From NCBI RefSeq assembly GCF_018406605.1, contig NZ_AP024545.1, forward strand, positions 2,542,001-2,606,000: a stretch of 64,000 bases of DNA. Direction: 5' to 3'. Source of the DNA: Noviluteimonas caseinilytica (GTDB lineage Bacteria; Pseudomonadota; Gammaproteobacteria; Xanthomonadales; Xanthomonadaceae). Within the stretch, counting starts at the first letter, position 1. Each line of letters begins with the position of its first letter. Shown piece by piece: positions 1 to 7,877 of the stretch. The notes beneath the pieces are model-generated. The model did not search any database, had not been told where the DNA came from, and worked only from the letters and a program-made list of their open reading frames with translations. Made by a program: the position numbers and the translations under genes.

Positions 1-226
1 GTCCATGGGCTTTTTTGCAAAAGCGCGCTTGAGGTGCAGTTGCGCGTCGCCCGAACCCGCGGCGGTGTAAGAATTTCTCGCCGACGTGGCGGCGAAAATT
101 CTCACACCACCACAGGTTGGGGCATCACCTTTCGCGCTTTTTCGATCAAGGCGCCGACCATTACCTGAGGTCGCAGGCGTGCGTGTAACGCACGCACACC
201 CCAATCATTTCTTTCGCGGCAATCAA
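1..226 (+). repeat. Composite dispersed repeat, copy A (5' end degenerate)
   Basis: This stretch matches, with scattered differences, the copies at 304-543 (inverted) and 24735-24990 (direct). Shared landmarks in order are a degenerate REP-like head, the block cgcccgaacccgcggcgg, an imperfect hairpin (gtaagaatttctcgccg against gcggcgaaaattctcac), ttttcgatcaagg, a second small hairpin around gtgcgt...acgcac, and cccaatca-ttctttcgcg at the end. It is the most diverged of the three and may begin outside the window. No credible gene lies in 1-600. Confidence 0.85.
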
Positions 227-303
227 AAGCTGCGACTGCTTCAGGGCAAGAATCGACGTTTCCTGGACGTCGCCGCGCCTGCATCCGGCATGCGCTCTTG
301 CTC

Positions 304-543
304 GTCGCGAAAGAAGTGATTGGGTTGCGCGTGCGTTACCACGCACGCCAGCGACCTTGGGAAACGGTCGGCCCCTTGATCGAAAAGGCTCGAATGGTGA
401 TGCCCCAGCCCGTGGTGGGGTGAGAATTTTCGCCGCCACGTCGGCGAGAAATTCTTACCCCGCCGCGGGTTCGGGCGACGCGGTCTTCACCCCAGGCGGG
501 CTTTCGCGGAAGACCATGGATCCCCGCTTCCGCGGGAATGACG
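304..543 (-). repeat. Composite dispersed repeat, copy B (inverted relative to copy A)
   Basis: Read on the minus strand it starts with a REP hairpin (gtcattcccgcggaagcggg, 519-543). It then follows copy C at 24735-24990 almost base for base through the aagaatttctcgccg hairpin to the cccaatcacttctttcgcg end. With copy A it makes an inverted repeat of about 230-base arms around a spacer of roughly 80 bases (227-303) that is not repeated elsewhere in the window. Such a structure could be an insertion of one element next to another, or a larger mobile unit. Confidence 0.85.
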
Positions 544-551
544 AGCAAGAA

Positions 552-580
552 CAAAAAAGGGCCGCTTGCGCGGCCCTTTT
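552..580 (-). terminator. Rho-independent terminator of the M3 peptidase gene
   Basis: The arms gggccgc and gcggccc enclose a ttgc loop and are followed on the minus strand by a run of T. It lies about 20 bases past the stop codon of the M3 peptidase gene. Confidence 0.85.
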
Positions 581-600
581 CGTTTGCAGCGATGGGTCGG

Positions 601-2829
601 TTACTTCGCCGACGCCTTCTTCGCCGGAGTCGCTTCCGCCGGCTTCTTCGCATCATCCGGCTGCGTGCCGTCCAGGCCGCGACGCTTCAGCAGCGGCGTG
701 ATGTCCGGATTGCGGCCCGCGAAATCGCGGAACAGCTGCAGCGCATCCTTGCTGCCGCCGCGCGACAGCAACGTCGCGCGGAAGTGATCACCGTTCTCGC
801 GCGTCAGGCCACCGTGCGCCTTGATCCATTCCACCGTGTCCGCATCGAGCACCTCGGACCAGATGTACGCGTAGTAGCCCGCCGAGTAGCCGCCCATGAT
901 GTGGCTGAAGTACGGCGTGCGGTAACGCGGCGGCACCGGCGCGAAATCCACGCCGTCCTTCTTCAGCGCCGCGGCTTCGAACGCCATCACGCCGGAGGCC
1001 GGCGGAATCTGCGCCGGACCGACCTGGTGCCATTCCTGGTCGAGCATCGCCGCACCGAGGTACTCGGTGGTGGTGAAGCCCTGGTTGAACTTGCCCGCGG
1101 CCAGCACCTTGTCGAGCAGCGCCTTCGGCATCGGCTCGCCGGTCTTGTAGTTCTTCGCATAGTTGGCGAGCACCTGCGGCCAGTCGGCCCACATCTCGTT
1201 GACCTGCGAGGGATATTCGACGAAGTCGCGCGGCACGCTGGTGCCGGTGAAGTAGGGGTACTTCACGTCGGAGAACATGCCGTGCAGCGCATGGCCGAAC
1301 TCATGGAACATCGTGGTCACTTCATCCCACGTCAGCAGCGTCGGCTGGCCGGCCGGCGGCTTCGGGATGTTGAGATGGTTGGCGACGACCGGCAGCGTGC
1401 CGAACAGCTCGCTCTGGTCGACGTACGAATTCATCCACGCGCCGCCCTGCTTGGAATCGCGCGCGTACATGTCGGAGATAAAGATGGCGAGCTGCTTGCC
1501 GTCCTTGTCGAACACGTCGAACACGCGCACGTCCGGCTCGTACACCGGCAGGTCCTTGCGTTCCTTGAACGTCAGGCCGTAGAGCTGGTTGGCGGCGTAG
1601 AAGACGCCGTTCTGCTGCACGTTGTCGAGCTCGAGGTACGGCTTGAGTTCGTTCTCGTCGAACGCGAACTTCGCCTTGCGCACCTTCTCCGAATAGAACG
1701 ACCAGTCCCACGGTTCCAGCTTGAACGTCGGCTGGCCCTTGGCCTTCTGCTCGGCGTCGATCATCGCCTGCAGGTCGGCGGCTTCGCGCTTGGCGTTGGC
1801 CACGGCCGGCGGGGCGAGCTTGCCGAGCATGTCGTTGACGGCCTGCGGGGTCTTCGCGGTTTCGTCTTCCAGCACGAACGCGGCCCAGTTCGGGTAGCCG
1901 AGCAAGTTGGCCTTTTCGGCGCGCAGCTTGGTCACCTGCGAAATGATCGCGGTGGTGTCGAACTCGCCGCCGGTGCTGCCGCGCGACATCGACGCCTTGT
2001 ACAGCTTCTCGCGCAGCGCACGGTTGGTCAGCTGCGCGGCGGCCGGCTGGCCGGTGGTGTTGAGGATGGTGAGGACGTACTTGCCTTCGAGCTTGCGCTG
2101 CTTGGCGACTTCGGCCGCGCCGTCGATCTGCGCGTCGGTGAGGCCGTCGAGTTCGGCGCGCGTGTCGACCACCACCGCGGCGGCGTTGCGGCCGGCGATC
2201 AGCTTCTGGTCGAACTGCGTGCCCAGCGTGGCGAGCTGGCCGTTGATGGCCTTCAGCTTGGTCTTGTCGGCGTCGCTGAGGTTGGCGCCGGCGCGGACGA
2301 AATCGGTGTAGTAACGCTCGACCAGGCGCGTCTGTTGCGCGTCGAGGTTCATGTGTTCGCGGTGGTCGTACAGCGACTTGATGCGCGCGAACAGCTTGGG
2401 ATCCAGGCGAATCGCGTCGCGGTGCGCGGCGAACTTCGGCGAGTACTGCTCGTCGAGCTTCTCGCGCGCGTCGTTCTTGTCGGCGCCGAGCAGGTTGTAA
2501 AAGACGGTGGTCGCGCGCGTCAGCGTGCGGCCGGCCTTCTCCATCGGGATGATGGTGTTGTCGAAGGTCGGGGAGGCGGGGTTGTTCGCGATCTTCGCGT
2601 AGTCCGCCAGGTCGTCGGCCATGCCCTGGTCGAAGGCCGGCCCGAAGTCGGTGTCCTTGATCTTCGCGAAGTCGGGGTAGTGCAGCGGCAGCGTGCTGTC
2701 GGCGAAGAACGGGTTGGCGGTGTTGGCGGTCATCGCGGGGGTGGTTCCTTGCGTGGCCTGCGGCGTGGCCGCCAGGGTCGATCCTGCGGCAAGGGCAAGC
2801 GCCAGGGCGCAGGCGAGCGGGTGCTTCAT
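601..2829 (-). CDS. dcp: M3-family zinc metallopeptidase (peptidyl-dipeptidase Dcp type)
   Basis: This 742-residue protein is a thimet-oligopeptidase-like peptidase. The zinc motif HEFGH lies at 509-513 and the third ligand Glu at 538 in the context FVEYPSQ, as expected for family M3. The family removes C-terminal dipeptides or cleaves short peptides. The start at 2829 was chosen because a hydrophobic signal segment follows directly (MKHPLACALALALAAG); longer in-frame starts add only basic, low-complexity residues. The signal peptide suggests a periplasmic enzyme, unlike cytoplasmic oligopeptidase A. The C-terminus has an Ala/Lys/Pro-rich tail (AEATPAKKASAK) that the catalytic domain does not need. 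It is monocistronic, with its own terminator. Confidence 0.93.
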   Translation of the reverse strand: MKHPLACALALALAAGSTLAATPQATQGTTPAMTANTANPFFADSTLPLHYPDFAKIKDTDFGPAFDQGMADDLADYAKIANNPASPTFDNTIIPMEKAGRTLTRATTVFYNLLGADKNDAREKLDEQYSPKFAAHRDAIRLDPKLFARIKSLYDHREHMNLDAQQTRLVERYYTDFVRAGANLSDADKTKLKAINGQLATLGTQFDQKLIAGRNAAAVVVDTRAELDGLTDAQIDGAAEVAKQRKLEGKYVLTILNTTGQPAAAQLTNRALREKLYKASMSRGSTGGEFDTTAIISQVTKLRAEKANLLGYPNWAAFVLEDETAKTPQAVNDMLGKLAPPAVANAKREAADLQAMIDAEQKAKGQPTFKLEPWDWSFYSEKVRKAKFAFDENELKPYLELDNVQQNGVFYAANQLYGLTFKERKDLPVYEPDVRVFDVFDKDGKQLAIFISDMYARDSKQGGAWMNSYVDQSELFGTLPVVANHLNIPKPPAGQPTLLTWDEVTTMFHEFGHALHGMFSDVKYPYFTGTSVPRDFVEYPSQVNEMWADWPQVLANYAKNYKTGEPMPKALLDKVLAAGKFNQGFTTTEYLGAAMLDQEWHQVGPAQIPPASGVMAFEAAALKKDGVDFAPVPPRYRTPYFSHIMGGYSAGYYAYIWSEVLDADTVEWIKAHGGLTRENGDHFRATLLSRGGSKDALQLFRDFAGRNPDITPLLKRRGLDGTQPDDAKKPAEATPAKKASAK

Positions 2830-3032
2830 CGGGGCGGGTCTCGTCGGACGGGAGCCGCAATCTACCCGAGGGCGGCGTGATCGTACGAATGACGAAAGGC
2901 ATGGCGGGTGAAAGCGCCCCCCGATCCGGGAAACGGCCGAGCCTTGGCGGCCCGGTTCACGTGGCCGGCACCGCGTCGGCGCGATGCTCCGTCCCTGGGC
3001 CGCGTCGGGCGGCCATCGAATCGGAGCCCCCA

Positions 3033-3470
3033 ATGGCCAACGTGACGTCCGTGATGACCGCCAACCCCGCCAGCTGCACGGTGGAAACCCCGCTGCGCGA
3101 AGTGGCGCGCATGATGATCGAGAACGACTGCGGCCAGATCCCGGTGGTCGACCCGGCCGGCAAGCTCGTGGGCGTGGTCACCGACCGCGACATCACCGTG
3201 CGCATCGTGGCCGAGGGCCACGACACGATGACCGCGACCGCGAAGGACGCGATGAGCCAGCCCGCGAAGTCCGTGCGCGACGACAGCAGCCTGAAGGACG
3301 CGACCGCGCTGATGGAGTCCGCGAAGATCCGCCGCGTCCCGGTGGTCGATGCGGGCGGCAAGCTGGCCGGCATCGTGTCGCTGGCCGACGTCGCGCTGGC
3401 CGGCAAGGACAACCAGGCCGCGGAAGTGGTGAAGCAGGTGTCGGAGCCGGGCAAGACCGCGAAGCATTGA
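3033..3470 (+). CDS. Two-CBS-domain protein
   Basis: The 145-residue protein consists almost only of two CBS domains (about 1-60 and 72-130). Each ends in the usual (V/I)PVVD-x-x-GKL-x-G(I/V) pattern: IPVVDPAGKLVGVVTDRD and VPVVDAGGKLAGIVSLAD. CBS pairs bind adenosine nucleotides and usually act as energy or ligand sensors. No effector domain is attached, so the target is unknown. The ATG at 3033 is preceded by a GGAG-type ribosome site about 8 bases upstream. The gene diverges from the M3 peptidase gene across about 200 bases in which I see no other gene. A REP element follows. Confidence 0.92.
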   Translation: MANVTSVMTANPASCTVETPLREVARMMIENDCGQIPVVDPAGKLVGVVTDRDITVRIVAEGHDTMTATAKDAMSQPAKSVRDDSSLKDATALMESAKIRRVPVVDAGGKLAGIVSLADVALAGKDNQAAEVVKQVSEPGKTAKH

Positions 3471-3479
3471 GCCATCGCG

Positions 3480-3507
3480 CGTCATTCCCGCGAAGGCGGG
3501 AATCCAC
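3480..3507. repeat. REP-like hairpin
   Basis: Contains the palindrome attcccgc-gaag-gcgggaat inside gtcattcccgcgaaggcggg. It is the same head module that begins the composite repeats at 519-543 and 24735. It sits between the CBS gene and the peroxidase gene and has no T-run, so it is not a standard terminator. Confidence 0.85.
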
Positions 3508-3554
3508 GCGGCGCTGGCGATGCCTAAACTCCGAGTCCTGACAAGGAGCCGGCC

Positions 3555-4037
3555 ATGACCACTGCGTTCGATTTCACCGCCAACGACATCGACGGCCAGC
3601 CGCAGTCGCTTTCCGACTACGCCGGCAAGGTACTGCTGGTCGTCAATGTCGCATCCAAGTGCGGCTTCACCCCGCAGTACAGCGGGCTGGAACAGTTGTG
3701 GCGCACCTACCGCGACCGCGGGCTCGTGGTGCTCGGCTTCCCGTGCGACCAGTTCGGCCACCAGGAACCGGGCGACGAAGCGGAGATCAAGAATTTCTGC
3801 TCGCTGTCGTACGACGTCGACTTCCCGTTGTTCGCGAAGATCGACGTGAACGGCAAGCAGGCGCATCCGCTGTGGCAGTGGCTGAAGGACGAAAAGGGCG
3901 GGTTCCTCGGCATCGATGCCATCAAGTGGAACTTCACGAAATTCCTCGTCGGGCGCGATGGGAAGGTCATCAAGCGGTACGCGCCGACGGATACGCCGGA
4001 GTCGTTGGCGAAGGACATCGAGGCCGCGCTGGGTTGA
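3555..4037 (+). CDS. Glutathione-peroxidase-family peroxidase (Cys type, probably thioredoxin-dependent)
   Basis: The 160-residue protein has the peroxidase motif NVASKCGFTPQY with peroxidatic Cys36. Gln70 lies in CDQFGHQEPG and Trp125-Asn126 in KWNFTKFL, which completes the known catalytic set. Cys82 (NFCSLSYDV) sits where the resolving cysteine occurs in non-selenium, thioredoxin-dependent members, so thioredoxin rather than glutathione is the likely reductant (inference from family knowledge). It reduces H2O2 and organic hydroperoxides in the cytosol. An AGGAG ribosome site lies about 6 bases before the ATG. The stop overlaps the start of the next gene (TGATG). Confidence 0.95.
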   Translation: MTTAFDFTANDIDGQPQSLSDYAGKVLLVVNVASKCGFTPQYSGLEQLWRTYRDRGLVVLGFPCDQFGHQEPGDEAEIKNFCSLSYDVDFPLFAKIDVNGKQAHPLWQWLKDEKGGFLGIDAIKWNFTKFLVGRDGKVIKRYAPTDTPESLAKDIEAALG

Positions 4038-4372
4038 TGCGCGAAGACAAATCCGGGGACAGGTTCGACAACGGCGTCATCGCGGTCGGCTGCGCCATCA
4101 TCCTGGTCCTGGCCCTTCGGGATCATGGCCTCGCCGCAATGGGAAGGTACGCGGTGTACCTCGCGTGCATCGTCGGGGATGGTCTGTTTCTTTCCGCGGT
4201 GCTCACGAAACCCCGGAGGCCGAAACGGATCGTCGCTTGTTCGCTCCTGATGATTGCAGCGAACGTGGCCGCTGCGTTCATGACCTATCCGCACTTGGCG
4301 TTCGTGGTTGGGTTCTGGATCCCTGCACTGGCTGGGTATCTTTCCCTTCTGTTGATTCGCGCCCGCGATTGA
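4037..4372 (+). CDS. Small four-helix membrane protein of unknown function
   Basis: This 111-residue protein starts within the stop codon of the peroxidase gene (TGATG), which suggests translational coupling. After a short charged N-terminus (MREDKSGDRF) it has about four hydrophobic segments, near residues 13-27, 36-56, 65-82 and 87-107. A positive loop (KPRRPKR) lies between the second and third. I do not recognise a family. The gene ends 8 bases before a strong bidirectional terminator. Its reality rests on the coupling, the regular membrane pattern and the absence of any better gene here. Confidence 0.6.
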   Translation: MREDKSGDRFDNGVIAVGCAIILVLALRDHGLAAMGRYAVYLACIVGDGLFLSAVLTKPRRPKRIVACSLLMIAANVAAAFMTYPHLAFVVGFWIPALAGYLSLLLIRARD

Positions 4373-4380
4373 CCCATGCA

Positions 4381-4411
4381 ACAAGGCCCGCGATTGCGGG
4401 CCTTGTCGTTT
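4381..4411. terminator. Bidirectional terminator
   Basis: The perfect stem acaaggcccgc / gcgggccttgt with a gatt loop lies between two convergent genes, the small membrane protein (+) and the acyltransferase (-). Confidence 0.75.
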
Positions 4412-4417
4412 CTCCGG

Positions 4418-5614
4418 CTATGCAACCGCGGGTGCCGACTTGGTCGCTGCCGGAATCGAAGCCCCCCGCGGCTTCCACTTCATCCCGAACAACGGCCGCA
4501 AGATCGGTGTCCGCCGGATCACCGCAAACCCCACCGCACACCCCGCCACCGTCCCGATCAACACCAACGCCGGCTCCACCACCGCCCCCAGGTGCATCGG
4601 CAGCAACACCATCGCGCACGCGATGATCATCGTCTGGTGCAGCACGTACCACGGATACACCGCTTCGTTCGCCCAGGGCAACCAACGGAAGGGGCGGTTC
4701 AAGTACGCGCGGGCGAACCCGAGGATCGCGCACAACATCCACCAGATGTAGAAGCTGCGCAGCGTACGCGCCGCCACCGGGCCCCACGTGCCGCCGTCGT
4801 CCGGCAGGGTGAACAACAACACGACGTAGATCGAGAACAGGCCGAGCGCGCAGGACAAGGCGACGCGGCGCAGGCGGACGAGTTCGGCCCACACGCCTGC
4901 GTTCGTGCCCAGCCACCAGCCGTAGAGGAACACGGTGAAGTAGATGGAATGGCGGAACCAGTCGTGCACCAGGTCGCCGGTGTCTTCGAAGTGCGGCTGC
5001 AGCGTCACGGTGAACAGCACCAGCGGCAGCGCGGGGAGGATCAGCAACGCCTTGCCGCGCAGGTTGGCGAGCGGGTTCGGCAGGCGACGCAGCAACGGCA
5101 GCAGCGCAGCGAACACCAGCGAGTAGGTCCACAGGTACGCCAGGTACCAGAGGTGGTTCCAGGTGAAGCCGTGTTCCCAGCCGTCGAACGCGCCCGGCGG
5201 CCAGCTCGAGCCGCTGTAGTACCGCGCGAGGAACGACCAGAACCCCGGCGCCACCAACCCGTTCGCCACGCCCTGGGCATACGGCTGGATCGGCACGGCC
5301 ACCAGCATCCCGAACACCAGCGGCAGCAGCAGGCGCCAGGTGCGCAGGCGGACGAACCGGCCGATCGAGGTGTCGCGCATCAGGAAGTGCACCGACAAGC
5401 CGGAGATCAGGAAGATCAGGTCCATGCGCCAGCGGTTGACCAGCAGCATCGGCAGCTGGATCGCTTCGGTGGTGTGGAGGCTCTTGAGGTGCCAGCCCCA
5501 GTCCTCGCCACCAACGTAGAGCATGGCCCAGTGGTAGAGGATCAGCAGGGCGAAGGCGAGGGCGCGCAGGGCGTCGATGTCGTGGCGGCGGGTGGGCAAC
5601 GCGGTGTCGGTCAT
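4418..5614 (-). CDS. Acyltransferase-3-family membrane protein (MdoC/OpgC-like)
   Basis: This 398-residue, multi-spanning protein begins with the family signature DIDALRALAFALLILYHWAM, including the conserved His of helix 1. About ten hydrophobic segments follow. Members transfer acyl groups from the cytosol to envelope glycans; MdoC succinylates osmoregulated periplasmic glucans. The pattern around RMDLIFLISG and the WYLAYLW segment resembles MdoC-type members more than O-antigen acetylases, but the substrate cannot be told from sequence. The start at 5614 places the signature at residue 12. The gene diverges from the LytTR regulator across about 150 bases, so co-regulation is possible. Confidence 0.85.
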   Translation of the reverse strand: MTDTALPTRRHDIDALRALAFALLILYHWAMLYVGGEDWGWHLKSLHTTEAIQLPMLLVNRWRMDLIFLISGLSVHFLMRDTSIGRFVRLRTWRLLLPLVFGMLVAVPIQPYAQGVANGLVAPGFWSFLARYYSGSSWPPGAFDGWEHGFTWNHLWYLAYLWTYSLVFAALLPLLRRLPNPLANLRGKALLILPALPLVLFTVTLQPHFEDTGDLVHDWFRHSIYFTVFLYGWWLGTNAGVWAELVRLRRVALSCALGLFSIYVVLLFTLPDDGGTWGPVAARTLRSFYIWWMLCAILGFARAYLNRPFRWLPWANEAVYPWYVLHQTMIIACAMVLLPMHLGAVVEPALVLIGTVAGCAVGFAVIRRTPILRPLFGMKWKPRGASIPAATKSAPAVA

Positions 5615-5754
5615 GGCGGCGGGCCGGTGGAAGGTGCCCGCACGTTGGCGCCGCGCCGCATCCGGCGACAGCGCGAAGGGACGGAGGTGCGCGGCCGCGG
5701 GACGAAACGTGGACGCAAGGGACGAGCCGATTCCGTCCCCGGGCCGCGCTCGGC

Positions 5755-5760
5755 CACAAT
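5755..5760 (+). promoter_or_regulatory. -10 box (CACAAT) directly before the LytTR gene
   Basis: CACAAT ends 7 bases before the ATG at 5768, so transcription would begin at or next to the start codon. No ribosome binding site is visible. Confidence 0.45.
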
Positions 5761-5767
5761 GCGCGAC

Positions 5768-6652
5768 ATGTCGACCGTCGCCACCGCACCGCAAAGTCCG
5801 CCCAATGCCTGGGAACGCTTCCGCCCGTGGAAGCGGACGTTCGAGGTGGGCTTCTGGGTCGTCACCTACCTGATGAACGCGATCGCCAACAGCGCGGTCA
5901 CCTGGCTCGACATCCAGCGCGCACACCTGGGCTTCAAGGCCTGGGAACCGGCGGTGTGGGAATGGACGAGCGCGATCGTCTGCCTGGCCCTGGTGCCGGC
6001 GGTCGCCTGGTACACGAATAAGGTCCCGGTGCGCTTCGATACCTGGAAGCGCGCGCTGCCGCTGCACCTGCTGGGCTCGGTGGCCTGGTCGGTCGCGCAC
6101 GTCGCGGGGATGGTCGCGCTGCGCAAGGTCGCCTATGCGACGCAGGGCGCCGACTACGATTTCGGCAACTGGCTCCACGAATGGGGCTACGAATACCTCA
6201 AGGACATCCGGAGCTACTTCGGGCTGGTGGCGACGATGGAGGCGTATCGCTGGTTCCTGCGCCGCTGGCAGGGCGAGGCGAGTGTGCTCGCGCCGTCGGA
6301 CGACGACGTGCCGGCGCCGGTGGCGCCCGAACGTCCCGAGCGCTTCCTCGTGCGCAAGCTCGGCAAGGAATTCCTGATCGCCGCCAACGACGTCGAAGCC
6401 CTGCAGGCCAGCGGCAACTACGTGAACCTGCGCGTGCGCGGCCGCGACTACCCGCTGCGCAGCACCATGGCCGCGTTGGAACAGCAGCTCGACCCCGCGC
6501 GCTTCGTGCGCGTGCACCGCAGCCACATGGTCAACCTGGATTGCGTGGCGCAGATCGAACCGCTGGACACCGGCGATGCGCGCATCGTCTTGAACGACGG
6601 CACGGTGGTGCCGTGCAGCCGCACGTACCGCGACGCGTTGCGCCCAGACTAG
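5768..6652 (+). CDS. Membrane-anchored LytTR-type DNA-binding regulator
   Basis: The 294-residue protein has four hydrophobic segments in its first 170 residues, then a LytTR domain from about 195 to the end (core RFLVRKLGKEFLIAANDVEA, then VHRSHMVNL). LytTR domains bind direct repeats upstream of envelope, competence or polysaccharide genes. Without a receiver domain, the signal is probably sensed by the membrane part. An alternative ATG lies 9 bases upstream (5759), but a -10 box overlaps it, so I prefer 5768. The stop codon overlaps the stop of the convergent diguanylate cyclase gene (ctag). The divergent acyltransferase is a plausible target (inference). Confidence 0.88.
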   Translation: MSTVATAPQSPPNAWERFRPWKRTFEVGFWVVTYLMNAIANSAVTWLDIQRAHLGFKAWEPAVWEWTSAIVCLALVPAVAWYTNKVPVRFDTWKRALPLHLLGSVAWSVAHVAGMVALRKVAYATQGADYDFGNWLHEWGYEYLKDIRSYFGLVATMEAYRWFLRRWQGEASVLAPSDDDVPAPVAPERPERFLVRKLGKEFLIAANDVEALQASGNYVNLRVRGRDYPLRSTMAALEQQLDPARFVRVHRSHMVNLDCVAQIEPLDTGDARIVLNDGTVVPCSRTYRDALRPD

Positions 6653-7818
6653 CCCTTCGCCACCACCATCCGGTCGCGGCCTTCGGCCTTCGCCGCATAC
6701 AACGCGATGTCCGCGCGGCGCAGGTGCTGGCTCATGCTTTCCGCCTCGAGCCGATGCGCCACGCCCGCGCTGACGGTGACGCCGATGTCGCGCGTGGCGT
6801 CGTCGAATTCCTTGCGCACGCGTTGCACGAACCCTTCCACCGATTCGGCCGGGTAGTCGACCAGCAGCACCACGAATTCCTCGCCGCCCATGCGCGCGGC
6901 GCAGCAACGCGACCCCACGCGCTCGCGGATGATCTGGCCGAGCTGCTGCAGGATCCGGTCGCCCACCGCGTGGCCGTGCGTGTCGTTGACGCGCTTGAAG
7001 TAGTCGATGTCGAAGAACGCGAAGCTCGCGGGTTTCGCGCGCTTGATCGCATCCTCGTAGCAGGCTTCCGCGTCGCGGTTCCAGCCGGCGCGGTTGCGCA
7101 GGCCGGTGAGTTCGTCGGTGGTGGCCTGGTAGCGCAGGCGCTGGCGCATGCGGAAGTTGCTCACCGCGAAGTCCGTGCGATACCCGCCCAGCAGCAAGCC
7201 GAAGCCGATCGTGGCGAGGTTGTACAACCAGTACACGGCCGAGCCCGCCGCGAGATCGCCGTGCAGGTACACGCGCAGCCACGCGACGAACAACATCGTG
7301 CCCGACAGCGCGAGGATCGACGCGCGGCGCACCATCAACGCGAGCAACGCGATCGGCATCAGCGAGAACAGCGCCATGCGCAAGGCCATGCCGTACTGCG
7401 TGCCCGGCACCGGCACCGACAGGAACACTGCGAACAACAAGGTGCTGAGCACCGTGAGCAGCAATCGCGGACGCCAGTCGGACAAATGCCAGATCGCCAG
7501 TGCGCTGCCCGCCATCGTCAGCGCCACCAGTTCCACCAGCCACCACGGCCAGCCGATCCCGGGCGCGACGTTGAAGGCTTCGAACATGCCGGTGAGCGCG
7601 AGGATCATCGCGCCGCTGGCGATGAGGCCGCTGATGATCGGGCGCGTGGCCTCGACCTGGCCTTCGATCAGTTTGCGGCACTCGTCTTCATCGAGCGTGC
7701 GCAACGAGCGGCGGGTGAAGAAGCGTGCGAGCGTGGACCCCGCGCGCCATTCCGCGTGCGACGCGGGTGGCGCCTGCGGGCGTGCATCGGGTCGAGCGTG
7801 TTGCCCGGTCAAGGCCAT
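6649..7818 (-). CDS. Membrane diguanylate cyclase (GGEEF)
   Basis: The 389-residue protein has about six membrane helices between residues 60 and 212, then a GGDEF domain. The signature is intact as GGEEF (311-315), with the metal-binding Asp in FFDIDYFKRVND (270) and DxxGHxxGD-type residues following. It should make cyclic di-GMP from two GTP. The product-inhibition site RxxD, expected five residues before GGEEF, is replaced by GSRC, so feedback control through that site is probably absent. The N-terminal 40 residues are Pro/Arg/Ala-rich and of unknown role. The membrane part does not match a named sensor that I recognise. Confidence 0.93.
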   Translation of the reverse strand: MALTGQHARPDARPQAPPASHAEWRAGSTLARFFTRRSLRTLDEDECRKLIEGQVEATRPIISGLIASGAMILALTGMFEAFNVAPGIGWPWWLVELVALTMAGSALAIWHLSDWRPRLLLTVLSTLLFAVFLSVPVPGTQYGMALRMALFSLMPIALLALMVRRASILALSGTMLFVAWLRVYLHGDLAAGSAVYWLYNLATIGFGLLLGGYRTDFAVSNFRMRQRLRYQATTDELTGLRNRAGWNRDAEACYEDAIKRAKPASFAFFDIDYFKRVNDTHGHAVGDRILQQLGQIIRERVGSRCCAARMGGEEFVVLLVDYPAESVEGFVQRVRKEFDDATRDIGVTVSAGVAHRLEAESMSQHLRRADIALYAAKAEGRDRMVVAKG

Positions 7819-7877
7819 CGGGGATGTGCGCGATCCAGGGACGCGCGGACCTTAACGCGCGGGGCGTGAAAGCGATC

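Noticed and set aside
1..600. Remnant of an insertion sequence
   Set aside because: Inverted arms are present, but no transposase-like frame is found in arms or spacer, and no target duplication could be defined at the window edge.
538..2880. A 780-residue open frame antisense to the M3 peptidase gene
   Set aside because: It is a by-product of high-GC codon use on the opposite strand: Arg/Val/Leu-rich with no recognisable motif, while the minus-strand frame has HEFGH and a signal peptide.
4418..7681. A 1087-residue frame joining the acyltransferase to upstream sequence
   Set aside because: Only the last 398 residues are protein-like. The rest is antisense to the LytTR gene and a shadow of the diguanylate cyclase gene in another frame.
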